18,949 nucleotides of DNA from JOPF133 sp052144935 (GTDB lineage: Bacteria; Acidobacteriota; Terriglobia; Bryobacterales; Bryobacteraceae): assembly GCA_052144935.1 (NCBI GenBank), contig JBKQPR010000282.1:1-18949 (forward strand). The letters run 5' to 3'. The translations under genes were made by a program, and so were the position numbers. This document shows positions 1-8,046 of the stretch, piece after piece. The notes under the pieces are model-generated. The model was not told the origin of the DNA and made no database searches. It saw only the letters and a list, made by a program, of their open reading frames with translations. How positions within the stretch are numbered: position 1 is the first letter of the stretch; the number at the start of each line of letters is the position of its first letter.

Positions 1-42
1 TGCGCTTTCCGAGCCGCGACCGTCAGGGAGCGGTTGCTGCCC

Positions 43-2574
43 CTATTCCCCCACCCGCCACTCAAAGATCCCCACCGCTTGCCGCCCCTCTGCCGCGGCC
101 CGCAGCCGGATGGCCGTGGCGGCAACCGGCGTAAAGCGAACCCGGTTGAATTTGTCCTTCTCCGTCGGGTACGCCGCGACGCCCTCCACGGGCTTCCACG
201 CCGCGCCATCCCACCACTCCAGCGACCACGAGGACGGCAATGCGCATCCTCTTCCCTCCGCATCCGCCACCCAGTAGACCTCCGCCGATCCCATGGTGCG
301 CGCTTCGGAGTAGCGGTATTCGATCCACATCCCACCCTGGCCGCCGCGTCCGCCCCCGCCCTGTGGCCACACAAACCGGGGAATCGAGCGGTCCGCCGAA
401 TTCGACGGCACCAGACCGTCGAGAACCGCGGAAGGCGGCTCGAAATGCGAACTCGCCGAAGCCTGCACGATGGGCGCGGGACCGTCCCAGACCTGCGCGT
501 CGGGCCCCGAGCCGATCTGCGGAAACGAAGCAATGCGCAGCCGCGCCGCGCCCATCGGGATGAGCGTGATCTCCTCGACCGGCTGGTCGCTCTTCACCGG
601 CCCGGGCTGCACTTCGCCCGCCATGCCGTTCGGCTCCAGCTTCCATTGCGGGATTCGCCGGCCTTTGGCGCGCAATTCAATGGGGGTATCGTCCACGGCG
701 AAGGGCTGCGCTGCGGTCTTGCCCGTCTTCAGCACTTCGAACGACCCCTCGGGTTGCCGCACATTCAGGACCAGCCCGTAATTCCAGGGCGTGGTGGGGT
801 AGACGTCCTCGGCCGGGAATTCGCCGGTGCCGCCGTCGCGGACCCAGCGCTCCCCGATCTTCAGCGAGTACGTCAGCGGGCCGCGGCTCACCGACACGGT
901 GTTGCGATTCTCCTTCCAGACCTCCACGCCGATCTTCATGGGCAGCGTCAAAACGAGCTTGTCGTGGGCGCTCCAGGTGCGGTCGAGAACCAGCCAGCCG
1001 CGCGCGCCGTCCTGCCCCGCGAGCGGCACCAGCTTGCCGTTCAGGCTGACGGCCGGGTTGGCGCACCATCCCGGCACGCGCAGCACCAGCGGGAAGCGCA
1101 CCGCTTTCGGTGTCTCCACCGCAATCGCGATGGACTCGTCGAAGGGATAATCGGTGGTCTCCGTGAGGGTTACTTCCGTACCATCGGCCACCTTGGCCTT
1201 CACCTGGCTGGGCGCATACATCACCGCCGCCAGGCCGTTATCGCGCGTGGCCATCCACAGGTGCTCGGAGAAATAAGGCCATCCGAAGGCCGCGTTGTGC
1301 TGGCAGCAGCGGTAGCCGTAAGGGTCGTAACCGAACATCTCGCCGCTGTTCTGAATCATGGGCGCCTTATTGGCGCGGTCGAGCTGAACCTGGTTGGGGC
1401 TGGTGATGTAGTGCAGCCCCTTGAGATCCGGGGTCATGGATGCCGGGAAGGAATTGAAGGCGATCTCCTCGGCGCGGTCCGCCCATAGGCGGTCGCCGGT
1501 GATCCCCACCAGCAGCTCGTCGCTGAACATCATCTCGGCCCAGGCGCAGGTTTCGGTGCCGTTGCGCGGTCCGTTGAACCCCGGCCGGGCGTTCTCGTCG
1601 GCCGCATATCCGCCCCCTGGAACCTGGCCGTAAAGCCGCCGCATCGTATCGTAGTTGCGCACCGTGGCGTTCAGGTAGCGCGCGTCCTTGGACTGTTGGA
1701 AGAACTGCGCCGGCTCGCGGAAACATTCCGCGAAATTCACGTTGTGCCAGGAGGCGATGCCGCCCGACCAATCGTCCGTGCGCTCGTGATTGACCCGCGC
1801 CAGGTCCAGCAGCCAGGGCTGTCCGGTGCGGTTGTAGAGCCAGTAGATGGAGTCCAGGTTGTCGCCGGCGCGCTGCTTCTGCCAGCTTGCGGACAGAAAG
1901 TCTTCGAGCGGAATGGTGGTCTGCCAGCGGAAGTACCTGGTCAGGAACGGCAGGATGCGCGCGTCGCCGGTGGCCTCATAGAGCGAGCGCAGCGCGAACA
2001 TCATGGTCATGTTGGGCCACAGGTCGAGCATGCGGCTGCGCATACCGTTGACGCGTTCGCTGTCGATGTTGCTCTGGCTGCCGAAGTAGCCGTCGGGCCG
2101 CTGGGTCGAGATCACCGCATTCAGCCACTGGTTGGCGCGCTGGATGATGGCCTGATCCTGGAGAATGTAGCCGAGGTCGACGTATCCGCGCAGCCAGTAC
2201 GGGACTTCTTCCCATCCGAACTTCCCCTGGCCGGCCGGGCTGGTCCATTCGTTGCCCTCGAACTTGCAGAACTGGCTGATCTCTTCCAGCTTGCCCGAAA
2301 AGCCCTCCGACTCCAGAACCAACTGGCGCCGCAGCCAGCCTTCCGGGCGCACGCTCCCCAACGGGAGCTTGATGAGCGGGGCCGGCCGAAGCGGCGGGCG
2401 ATTCCCCGCGTAGTAGCGGTTCGCGCCGGTGGCCGGGCCCAAAGTCTCGACGGCGCGCACCTCCCCGGCGGCCGGCGCACCCCGGCCCGGCTGCGGCGTC
2501 TGGGCGGCACACCCGGCGATGGCCAGGGGAACGAGCAGGACGATTCTTTCGATTGAGCGCATCGGAAATCTCAT
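43..2574 (-). CDS. GH127-family beta-L-arabinofuranosidase, lipoprotein
   Basis: Predicted to remove beta-L-arabinofuranose from plant glycans or arabinosylated side chains at the outer surface. The 843-residue protein starts with a lipoprotein signal whose lipobox, AIAGC, has its Cys at residue 22. The DUF1680/GH127 alpha-barrel follows at about 60-620. The family's zinc/catalytic set is visible: ETC (Glu341, Cys343) and a CC pair (Cys423-424) in YRCCQHN. These match the Glu/Cys acid-base and Cys nucleophile known for GH127 (HypBA1-type). The last ~143 residues look like an F5/8 type C (CBM32-like) carbohydrate-binding domain. The ATG at 2574 was chosen because it begins the signal peptide; the frame stays open to 2772, but that extension is Arg/Ala-rich filler. 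ATG 2562 is an alternative start. Family call is strong; exact substrate is inferred. Confidence 0.88.
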   Translation of the reverse strand: MRFPMRSIERIVLLVPLAIAGCAAQTPQPGRGAPAAGEVRAVETLGPATGANRYYAGNRPPLRPAPLIKLPLGSVRPEGWLRRQLVLESEGFSGKLEEISQFCKFEGNEWTSPAGQGKFGWEEVPYWLRGYVDLGYILQDQAIIQRANQWLNAVISTQRPDGYFGSQSNIDSERVNGMRSRMLDLWPNMTMMFALRSLYEATGDARILPFLTRYFRWQTTIPLEDFLSASWQKQRAGDNLDSIYWLYNRTGQPWLLDLARVNHERTDDWSGGIASWHNVNFAECFREPAQFFQQSKDARYLNATVRNYDTMRRLYGQVPGGGYAADENARPGFNGPRNGTETCAWAEMMFSDELLVGITGDRLWADRAEEIAFNSFPASMTPDLKGLHYITSPNQVQLDRANKAPMIQNSGEMFGYDPYGYRCCQHNAAFGWPYFSEHLWMATRDNGLAAVMYAPSQVKAKVADGTEVTLTETTDYPFDESIAIAVETPKAVRFPLVLRVPGWCANPAVSLNGKLVPLAGQDGARGWLVLDRTWSAHDKLVLTLPMKIGVEVWKENRNTVSVSRGPLTYSLKIGERWVRDGGTGEFPAEDVYPTTPWNYGLVLNVRQPEGSFEVLKTGKTAAQPFAVDDTPIELRAKGRRIPQWKLEPNGMAGEVQPGPVKSDQPVEEITLIPMGAARLRIASFPQIGSGPDAQVWDGPAPIVQASASSHFEPPSAVLDGLVPSNSADRSIPRFVWPQGGGGRGGQGGMWIEYRYSEARTMGSAEVYWVADAEGRGCALPSSWSLEWWDGAAWKPVEGVAAYPTEKDKFNRVRFTPVAATAIRLRAAAEGRQAVGIFEWRVGE

Positions 2575-3163
2575 TATCGTCCCGGCCGCCCCTCCGGCGC
2601 ATCGGTGAGTAAAACGCGGGCCGCGTCCGCCTCCCCGTCGGGCGTCCGCCGCGGCGCGGAACGAACCGGATATGGCACACGGCGCCGCGGCTGAAGCGGC
2701 GTCCCGCGTCCGGTGTGCAGGCCCGGAGCCGCAGTAGTTATTCATTCGCTCCATCGCATATGAATTCATCATTGAGGCTGCGCTCGTGGCGTCCTATCGA
2801 AACGACCCATGACGCGAGTCCATCCGAATTGGTGAGGGTGTACTCATCCATGCGGACCTTAGGCGGGACTGGTTCGAGCGCGCAGCGGTGGAGCGCTGGC
2901 GAAAAGGCAAGAAACTGGCACCACAGTCCTGGATCCAGTAGCTACGGCAGCCAGGTACACCGACTCGGCCACACGACCGCGCATGCGGGCTGGGCGCATT
3001 TCTGTTCGACTCGGACGCAACGTCGCCTAAGCGCCAGAGTCCACCCCGCCATTCCGCTGAACTTTAGCGGCGCCCCCAGAATCTTCCCTGTCGAATCAGT
3101 GGATTACGCGAACCAAACCGCTGATCTTAGCCGTTTCGGGCATCCGCCATGGACCGCAGCGCC
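2575..3163. other. 589-bp gap with no convincing gene
   Basis: Neither strand carries a frame with convincing protein character. A short open plus-strand stretch ending at the TAG at 2939-2941 reads as a charged helix-like tail (LRRDWFERAAVERWRKGKK). It opens just after a stop at 2810-2812, has no start codon or ribosome site, and could be a gene remnant. A small inverted repeat (CCGCT, 7-nt loop, AGCGG) lies near 3055-3071. The promoter of the GH127 gene should lie in the first 100-200 bp, but no clear -35/-10 pair is visible. Confidence 0.5.
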
Positions 3164-4885
3164 CTATTTCAGCTTGGCGGCCTCCGCCTCAATGGCCTCG
3201 CGGGCAATCACCTTTACCTCGACGGTCGAGTGCGCCCGCTCCTCCAGCTTTACCGCGGCCATCTGCGCTTCAAAGCGGGCGCGGAAGGAGGCGTCCAGGC
3301 TCAAGCCCGGCTCTACTTCCTCCCACGCCAGAATGCGGTAGTCGCCGGGGGGCAGGCCGCCCACTTTGTATTCGCCATTCTCATCCGCGCTGACATACTT
3401 CACGGTGTCATCGCCCGCGCAGACCTGCACGGTGGCGCCAGCCGCCGCCTCTCCGTCCGCGCCGCGCACGATTCCGGATACCGCCGCGGCGTCGGGCGAG
3501 AGCACGACCTCCAACAGGCCTCCGGCGCCGGAAGCCAGATTGAGGGCTCCGCCGGTAATGTCGCGCCCGTCGAAGCGCACCGATTTCACATACACGCCAT
3601 CCGGCAGGCCGTCCAGCTCGACGGAATACTGGTCCGGGACGATGCGCGGGATGCGAAACGTGCCGTCCGGTTTCACCTGCGCGGCCACCGGTTCCTCGCC
3701 CTGGCCGTCCGCGGGCGCCAGCATGAGAGCGGGCCAAGGCGAAGGTCTCGAAGGATCTCCGCCCGCCATCCGAACCGTGCCGGTAACCAGGGCGCCATCG
3801 CCGAGCGGCACCACTACGTTATCCACGTCCCCTTCGCCCACGTGGACCACCGCGCGCCCAATCAGCGGCGCCGCAGGAGCCTTGACCTCGGCCTCCGGCT
3901 GCGCGGGTGAAGTAACTTGGAACGTGGTGGCAAGCATCACCGACCCGGTGGCGATGACATAGCTGCCAGGCGCCACGTCCCTGAATTCGAACAGGCCGTC
4001 CTTTCCGGTGACCGCGCCCACCTCCATGTGACCCGGTTCCTCCCGCGCATCCAGCGGAGTCAGCTTCAGATATGCCTGTGTGCCGGCTCCGCCGGTCACC
4101 GTGTTGACCGCCTTGCCGCGAATGCGGAACACGCGCGCCAGCCGCATGCGGATCTCGAGGCCGCGCACATCCGCGCCCGCGGCCACATCCACCGGAGACG
4201 CCGCACTGGCTTCGGCCACGCTGGGGTAGTAAGTGGTCCCATAAGTCTCGTGTAACTTCAGCCCATCGGGTTGCGGGTCATCGTCGCGATGGGGTTGGGC
4301 GGCGCCCAAATAGTAGCGGCCCGGCCCCAGATTGCCGATCACGAAGCTGCCATCGTCCTGCGAAATGGCCGATCCCACCACCTCAAATCGCTTGCGACCT
4401 TGCGCCCACCCGGCCCGGTACACCTGGACCTGAGCGTTGGGCAGGATGTCGCCATCTTCGTCCGCCACTTTGCCGTAAACGAAGGATTGCGGCGTCAGCT
4501 TGATCGCCAGGTCGTCGCGGCGCTGCCCCGCCGCCAGCTTCAGCGGCGAGCCTTTCAGCAGGGGCTCCCGCGCGCCATAGCTCTGCTCCAGGTAGCCGGT
4601 GCGATCGGCATACAGCCAATAGACGCCCGGCTCCACGGCATCGAACAGAAATTTGCCTTGGGCGTCGCTGATGGTGGCGTAATTAGACACACTGGGCGCG
4701 TCGCTCACGCCGCCTTCGGCGCCGAATCGCTTGAGCCGCACACTGACCTTGCGCACTGGCGTTCCGGCCGTGAAATGCACCACCTGCCCGGCCACACGGC
4801 ATTTGCCCGCGGCTGGATCGGGCGCCTGCGCGCGGCCCCATGCGAAGGCCATCAGCAGCATGCCGGCGAATCGGGCTGTGGGCAT
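3164..4885 (-). CDS. exported CarboxypepD_reg / SdrD-B-like repeat protein
   Basis: 573 residues: a signal peptide (about 1-21, ending GRAQA) followed by roughly five beta-sandwich repeats at about 30-128, 134-247, 252-345, 365-460 and 467-560. Each repeat shows the carboxypeptidase-regulatory signature, a GxV strand early on, then a D..G.F/Y strand and a PG.Y turn (for example DAQGKFLFDAVEPGVYWL and DENGEYKVGGLPPGDYRI). Such proteins are abundant in Solibacter-type Acidobacteria. They are probably structural or glycan/protein-binding on the cell surface, and no catalytic residues are seen. The C-terminus is helical and charged. The ATG at 4885 begins the signal peptide; the frame runs on upstream through the symporter gene, but that is an artefact of GC-rich sequence. 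It is divergent from the symporter with 18 bp between start codons. Function beyond the fold is unknown. Confidence 0.8.
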   Translation of the reverse strand: MPTARFAGMLLMAFAWGRAQAPDPAAGKCRVAGQVVHFTAGTPVRKVSVRLKRFGAEGGVSDAPSVSNYATISDAQGKFLFDAVEPGVYWLYADRTGYLEQSYGAREPLLKGSPLKLAAGQRRDDLAIKLTPQSFVYGKVADEDGDILPNAQVQVYRAGWAQGRKRFEVVGSAISQDDGSFVIGNLGPGRYYLGAAQPHRDDDPQPDGLKLHETYGTTYYPSVAEASAASPVDVAAGADVRGLEIRMRLARVFRIRGKAVNTVTGGAGTQAYLKLTPLDAREEPGHMEVGAVTGKDGLFEFRDVAPGSYVIATGSVMLATTFQVTSPAQPEAEVKAPAAPLIGRAVVHVGEGDVDNVVVPLGDGALVTGTVRMAGGDPSRPSPWPALMLAPADGQGEEPVAAQVKPDGTFRIPRIVPDQYSVELDGLPDGVYVKSVRFDGRDITGGALNLASGAGGLLEVVLSPDAAAVSGIVRGADGEAAAGATVQVCAGDDTVKYVSADENGEYKVGGLPPGDYRILAWEEVEPGLSLDASFRARFEAQMAAVKLEERAHSTVEVKVIAREAIEAEAAKLK

Positions 4886-4888
4886 GGC

Positions 4889-4903
4889 GTACACTATGCA
4901 AAC
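4889..4903. promoter_or_regulatory. overlapping divergent -10 elements, probably leaderless starts
   Basis: The 18 bp between the two start codons hold TACACT on the plus strand (4890-4895, 8 nt before the symporter ATG) and TAGTGT on the minus strand (4896-4891, 5 nt before the other ATG). The two hexamers overlap almost completely. Neither gene has a Shine-Dalgarno sequence. If both are used, both messages would begin at or next to the start codon and the two polymerases would compete for one site. No good -35 was found on either side. Confidence 0.4.
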
Positions 4904-6103
4904 ATGATACCAACCTGGAAGCTGAACGCCGCGCAGGTGCTGGGTCTGGCATGCCTGGGGGTGTGGATCGGAGGCTGGTTGAAGCGCCGGCTGCCGCTGC
5001 TCGACCGGCTGAATATTCCGGTGTCGATCGCCGGCGGCATGGTCTACGCGCTGGCCGCGCTGGCGTTGCACGGCCGCTACCTCAACCTGGATGCCGACGT
5101 AGCGCTGCGGGACCTGCTGATGATCGCCTTCATGACCACCATCGGGTTGAGCGCGCGCCTGCAGCTCATCCGCGAAGGCGGCGCGGGCGTGGTCAAGATG
5201 CTGGCCATCGCGAGCTTCGGAGCGGTGCTCCAGAACCTGCTCGGCATGGCCCTGGCGCGCGCGCTGGGCATCGACGCGCGGCTGGGCATTCTGGCGGGAT
5301 CGGTGGCGCTGTGCGGCGGGCCGGCCACCTCGCTGGCCTTCGGAGGCATGTTTGAAAAAATGGGCGTCGCGGGCGCCACGGCCACCGCCATGGCGTCGGC
5401 CACTTTCGGCATCGCGGTGGCCGGCCTGATCGGTGGATACATTGGCGGCTGGCTGGTGCGCCGCCATGGGCTGAAGTCCGGAGCGGCGGAGTTTGCGCCG
5501 CCGCTTGTGCCCACGTTTGTGCCACCGGGGGCGGCCGGCGGCGAGCGCCCGGCGCTGCTCTCGACGGTGCTGATTATGGGGGTGGCCATGGGGCTGGGCA
5601 ACCTGCTCAGCGTGGGCCTGGAACGGCTCGGCCTGATCCTGCCCATTTACATCGGGGCCATGATCGTGGCGGCGGCGATCCGCAATCTGGACGACCGCTA
5701 CGGTTTCGCGCGCATCTCGCAGCCCGACGTGGACGCGCTGGGCAAGGTGGCGCTGTATCTTTTCATTGTGATGGCGCTGGTGACGCTGCGGCTTTGGGAG
5801 CTGGCGCACCTGGCGTTGCCTCTGATCGTAATTCTGGCCGCGCAGGTGGCGCTTTGCTGGCTGATGTGCGTCACGATGTGCTATCGGGCGATGGGCCGCG
5901 GCTACGAATCGGCGGTGATGTCGGCGGGCTTCTGCGGCTTCATGCTGGGCATCACGGCCAACGCAGTTGCCTGTATGGAGGAGTTAGTGGAGAAGTACGG
6001 ACCGGCCCCGCATGCTTTTCTGGTGGTCCCGGTGGTAGGAGCGTTCCTGGTGGATTTCACTAACTCGCTGATCATTACGGCGATGGCCAATCTGCTGCGG
6101 TGA
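4904..6103 (+). CDS. gltS: sodium/glutamate symporter family transporter (GltS-like)
   Basis: A 399-residue inner-membrane protein of about ten to twelve helices, the usual length of GltS (about 400), predicted to import glutamate with Na+. Both halves of the family repeat are visible: the first re-entrant region around residues 125-150 reads SVALCGGPATSLAFGGMFEKMG. The second half ends with GFCGFMLGITANAVACMEEL and then AFLVVPVVGAFLVDFTNSLI, the characteristic closing motif of the family. The start is the ATG at 4904, giving a short N-terminus before the first helix. There is no ribosome site, so a leaderless start is likely. It is monocistronic, with a hairpin 37 bp after the stop. The substrate is inferred; the first-half motif differs from the E. 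coli GltS form, so another dicarboxylate is possible. Confidence 0.8.
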   Translation: MIPTWKLNAAQVLGLACLGVWIGGWLKRRLPLLDRLNIPVSIAGGMVYALAALALHGRYLNLDADVALRDLLMIAFMTTIGLSARLQLIREGGAGVVKMLAIASFGAVLQNLLGMALARALGIDARLGILAGSVALCGGPATSLAFGGMFEKMGVAGATATAMASATFGIAVAGLIGGYIGGWLVRRHGLKSGAAEFAPPLVPTFVPPGAAGGERPALLSTVLIMGVAMGLGNLLSVGLERLGLILPIYIGAMIVAAAIRNLDDRYGFARISQPDVDALGKVALYLFIVMALVTLRLWELAHLALPLIVILAAQVALCWLMCVTMCYRAMGRGYESAVMSAGFCGFMLGITANAVACMEELVEKYGPAPHAFLVVPVVGAFLVDFTNSLIITAMANLLR

Positions 6104-6139
6104 ACCGGGCAGGCTGCTCCCTCCCATACGCGTTAGAAT

Positions 6140-6162
6140 GAGGCCGTTGGCAAAACGGCCTC
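6140..6162 (+). terminator. hairpin after the symporter gene
   Basis: A perfect 9-bp inverted repeat, GAGGCCGTT and AACGGCCTC, with a 5-nt loop, 37 bp after the symporter stop. No U-tract follows, so it may be an RNA-stabilising or weak terminator hairpin. A second, looser inverted repeat (CGCGAG at 6168-6173 and CTCGCG at 6187-6192) follows directly. Confidence 0.5.
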
Positions 6163-6222
6163 GGCTGCGCGAGAACCGGTCTCGGGCTCGCGTGGTTGCA
6201 AACTGCCTAACTGCCCAGACCG

Positions 6223-6316
6223 CCGTTTATCCGGCCAATCGTGATGCCCGCGCACGAGTAACTGAAGTCGAATCTATGAATTAGGGGCGCGTCCACAGAT
6301 TGGACCGGATAAACGG
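6223..6316. repeat. palindromic unit A (left outer boundary of island)
   Basis: A 94-bp unit whose ends are inverted repeats: CCGTTTATCCGGCCAATC at 6223-6240 and GATTGGACCGGATAAACGG at 6298-6316, differing by one inserted base. The whole unit recurs in inverted orientation at 8047-8140 with 80 of 94 bases identical by hand alignment. Size and ends resemble a MITE or a structured recombination or maturation site. No flanking target duplication could be recognised. Confidence 0.8.
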
Positions 6317-6400
6317 TTTAATACCGGCCAATCTGTTTGATTCTAAGTCGCTTACGCTGGAAACTGAGGGTGGAACAGATTGGCCGGTATAAAACAGTTT
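6311..6400. repeat. palindromic unit B (left inner)
   Basis: The arms are ATACCGGCCAATCTGTT at 6321-6337 and its perfect complement at 6374-6390. The match extends outward to 6311 and 6400 with two mismatches. The unit overlaps the last 6 bp of unit A. Its centre (TTGATTC then TAAGTCGCTTACGC) is recognisably the same as the centre of unit C read in reverse. Confidence 0.8.
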
Positions 6401-6650
6401 GAGGACCTTGAGCAGCAGAGGTTCGAGATGGCAACTCGTCAGAGTGGGATGTTAACGCCGAGGTGTCATGCACGGTTTGTGGTTGAGATGTCGTAGTCGG
6501 CCGCCCGTGACACGTCGACGCGCGGTGAACGGAGACGTGGTACCGTCCTGTTTAGGGCCTCCTAACGCCTTTGCAGCCACGTGAGGTGTCGGTACGCGCT
6601 GGGTGATAGGAGAAGCGGAACGGTTCGGAGGGTTCGGAGGGCCACAGCAA
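6401..6650 (+). pseudogene. possible relic of a four-helix-bundle (S23/IVP-like) gene
   Basis: Directly after palindrome B an open frame reads IKQFEDLEQQRFEMATRQ and stops at a TAG near 6496. The opening FEDLE is typical of the short four-helix-bundle / 23S intervening-sequence proteins, but the rest does not follow the family. At the far end, before the HNH gene, a tandem GGTTCGGAG repeat would read RFGGFGG. Start and end could be leftovers of one decayed gene. This is weak: a few residues only. No other gene was found in this stretch. Confidence 0.2.
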
Positions 6651-7211
6651 TTGAAAACACGAACGGCGATACCAGAGGACCTGAAATCCGACATTCTGAG
6701 CAAATCGAATAACCGATGTTGCATCTGCCAAACGCCTTTCATTCAGTTCCACCATATTGATGAAGGCCCCTCCAAAAATGATTTCGACAACATTGCCCCA
6801 CTTTGCCCCAACTGCCACACCCAAACACACTCACACAGTGCGCTAACGGTAAACCTCACCCCATCACGATTGAAGGCGCTGCGGGACCGATGGTACGGCT
6901 ACTGCGAAAACAGGAAGGATGCATCCACCATCAGCGCAAGCGGACTGCTCCGTCTCAAAAACCTAGTGAACGCATTGGGCCTCGCGGATCATGGCTGGAA
7001 GAAAATGTTCTCTACGCTCGATCCGAACTACGCAGACATGAGCCGGGACGAAATCATCAACAGAGTGTTTTCGACTTCCAACCGTGATGACCTGGCCGTG
7101 GCCTTGGAAACCGTCAAGAACATGTATGGAAGCAAATGGAACGACGAACGGCTCCTGGCAAAGTTCAAGGCGGTGTGCAACGCATTCGGGTTTGAATTTG
7201 AAGATCTGTAA
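6651..7211 (+). CDS. HNH endonuclease domain protein
   Basis: 186 residues. The N-terminal third is a compact zinc-bound HNH nuclease: Cys23-x2-Cys26 in NRCCICQ, the His34-His35 pair (FHHID), Asn47 in FDNIAPLC, then Cys52-x2-Cys55-His56. The remaining ~120 residues are helical and unrecognised, possibly a DNA- or partner-binding part. The start chosen is TTG 6651, which has GGAGGG at 6636-6641 nine bases upstream and gives a natural N-terminus (MKTRTAIPEDLK). The frame is also open from GTG 6603, but that start has no ribosome site. The gene is alone on its strand, inside the palindrome-bounded island, and converges on the DUF5615 gene. It could be a homing-type or defence nuclease; no methylase or partner is adjacent. 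Confidence 0.75.
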   Translation: MKTRTAIPEDLKSDILSKSNNRCCICQTPFIQFHHIDEGPSKNDFDNIAPLCPNCHTQTHSHSALTVNLTPSRLKALRDRWYGYCENRKDASTISASGLLRLKNLVNALGLADHGWKKMFSTLDPNYADMSRDEIINRVFSTSNRDDLAVALETVKNMYGSKWNDERLLAKFKAVCNAFGFEFEDL

Positions 7212-7292
7212 GATCCCCCGGGTGTGAGACTGCGAGACCGCCATCCCGTATAATTTTCTTACCCTCTTATTAGCGAACCAATCGAGGCTGAT

Positions 7293-7306
7293 GGCGCCTT
7301 GGCGCC
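7293..7306. terminator. short GC inverted repeat between convergent genes
   Basis: GGCGCC-TT-GGCGCC lies between the HNH gene (plus) and the DUF5615 gene (minus). It could serve as a weak bidirectional stop signal. There is no U-tract and the loop is only two bases as written, so this is tentative. Confidence 0.25.
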
Positions 7307-7370
7307 TGCCACTTGGCCGGAAACGCCCGGTTCGTTCGATGTCCCGTACGTGCGAATTCGGCGATTACTT

Positions 7371-7691
7371 TTATCGAATCCTAACTACATCCCCGGCCTT
7401 GATCGAAGCTATCGCGGAAATCGCCGCTGGCGCGAGAGGCGCTAGATCTCTCAATCGGTTGGTCTGTCCACACAGAATCACCAGGGCGATCCTCTTTCCG
7501 CTCAGATTTTGTTGGTCCGGAATGTTCTGATCGACGGTAATCAGAACGTCAAAACCGGCCTCTTCAGCAGCTTCCAGGAGGCGTCCGTTTTTCAAGCCCG
7601 CCAGGTTGGCGAAGCGGGCGGTTTGACAATCGTGGCCAGGGGACAGACGACGAAGCCGCTCGTCGACACATTCATCGACCAGAAGCTTCAT
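7371..7691 (-). CDS. DUF5615 PIN-like toxin
   Basis: 106 residues, the usual size of this PIN-like (Mut7-C-type) family, thought to be the RNase partner of DUF433 proteins. The protein opens MKLLVDECVDERL, with the first acidic pair at Asp6-Glu7, and a second conserved Asp54 lies in VLITVDQN. A C-terminal strand ends in AGDVVRIR. The ATG at 7691 overlaps the stop of the upstream DUF433 gene by 4 bp (ATGA), implying translational coupling. The family pairing and order (antitoxin first) support a type II toxin-antitoxin module. Activity is inferred from the family. Confidence 0.85.
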   Translation of the reverse strand: MKLLVDECVDERLRRLSPGHDCQTARFANLAGLKNGRLLEAAEEAGFDVLITVDQNIPDQQNLSGKRIALVILCGQTNRLRDLAPLAPAAISAIASIKAGDVVRIR

Positions 7692-7897
7692 GAGGCGTGC
7701 GCCAGCAGAAGTTTTCGGGCCTCCTCCAGAGCCTCCAAGGCTAGAGCGCGCGGAACGGTTGGGAACCCCAGCAAAAAGTCCTCCAGGGTGTCCCCGCCCT
7801 CGAGGTATTCGAACAGCGTTTGGACGGGAACTCTCGTCCCTCGGAATACGGGCACGCCATGCATCGTGTCCGGATCTGCGGTGATCGCGTGAGTCAC
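7688..7897 (-). CDS. DUF433 antitoxin
   Basis: 69 residues containing the DUF433 signature, GVPVFRGTRVPVQTLFEYLEGGDTLEDFLLGFP, a small helix-turn-helix-like fold that neutralises its toxin and probably represses its own promoter. It starts at GTG 7897, and the stop overlaps the DUF5615 start. There is no Shine-Dalgarno, but GACAAT (7909-7904) sits 6 nt before the GTG, consistent with a leaderless message. The promoter lies just inside palindrome C. Confidence 0.85.
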   Translation of the reverse strand: MTHAITADPDTMHGVPVFRGTRVPVQTLFEYLEGGDTLEDFLLGFPTVPRALALEALEEARKLLLAHAS

Positions 7898-7903
7898 GAC
7901 TTC

Positions 7904-7909
7904 ATTGTC
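7904..7909 (-). promoter_or_regulatory. -10 hexamer of the DUF433-DUF5615 operon
   Basis: GACAAT on the minus strand, six bases before the GTG start of the antitoxin gene and without a ribosome site between. It supports the GTG start as leaderless. No clear -35 was seen. Confidence 0.35.
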
Positions 7910-7966
7910 GCTCAGTTGGCAACTAGCGTTCCACCTCCGCAGCCATCCAACTTGGCCGTATCACTG

Positions 7967-8046
7967 AAAAAAACCGGCCAAACTCTGCTTGCGCGAGAAG
8001 CCTGGCGTAAGTGACTTAAGAGTCAAGTAGTTTGGCCGGTTTTTTC
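7967..8046. repeat. palindromic unit C (right inner)
   Basis: Perfect 17-bp arms, AAAAAACCGGCCAAACT at 7968-7984 and its complement at 8029-8045. The 44-bp centre, read in reverse, contains TTGACTCTTAAGTCACTTACGCC, close to the centre of unit B. The arm ending in six Ts could also act as an intrinsic terminator for plus-strand transcription. Confidence 0.8.

Noticed and set aside
34..1488. Long plus-strand open frame opposite GH127
   Set aside because: Its composition is Arg/His-rich without any motif, while the minus strand encodes a complete GH127 with its zinc and catalytic residues.
4886..5809. Minus-strand extension of the surface-protein frame across the symporter gene
   Set aside because: The translation there is His/Arg/Gln-rich and lacks domains; the signal peptide at 4885 and the strong symporter on the other strand explain the region.
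7313..7320. Further TTGGCCGG cores at 7313-7320 and 8465-8472 as extra palindrome arms
   Set aside because: Neither has a complementary partner nearby; an 8-mer of this composition is expected by chance in GC-rich DNA.
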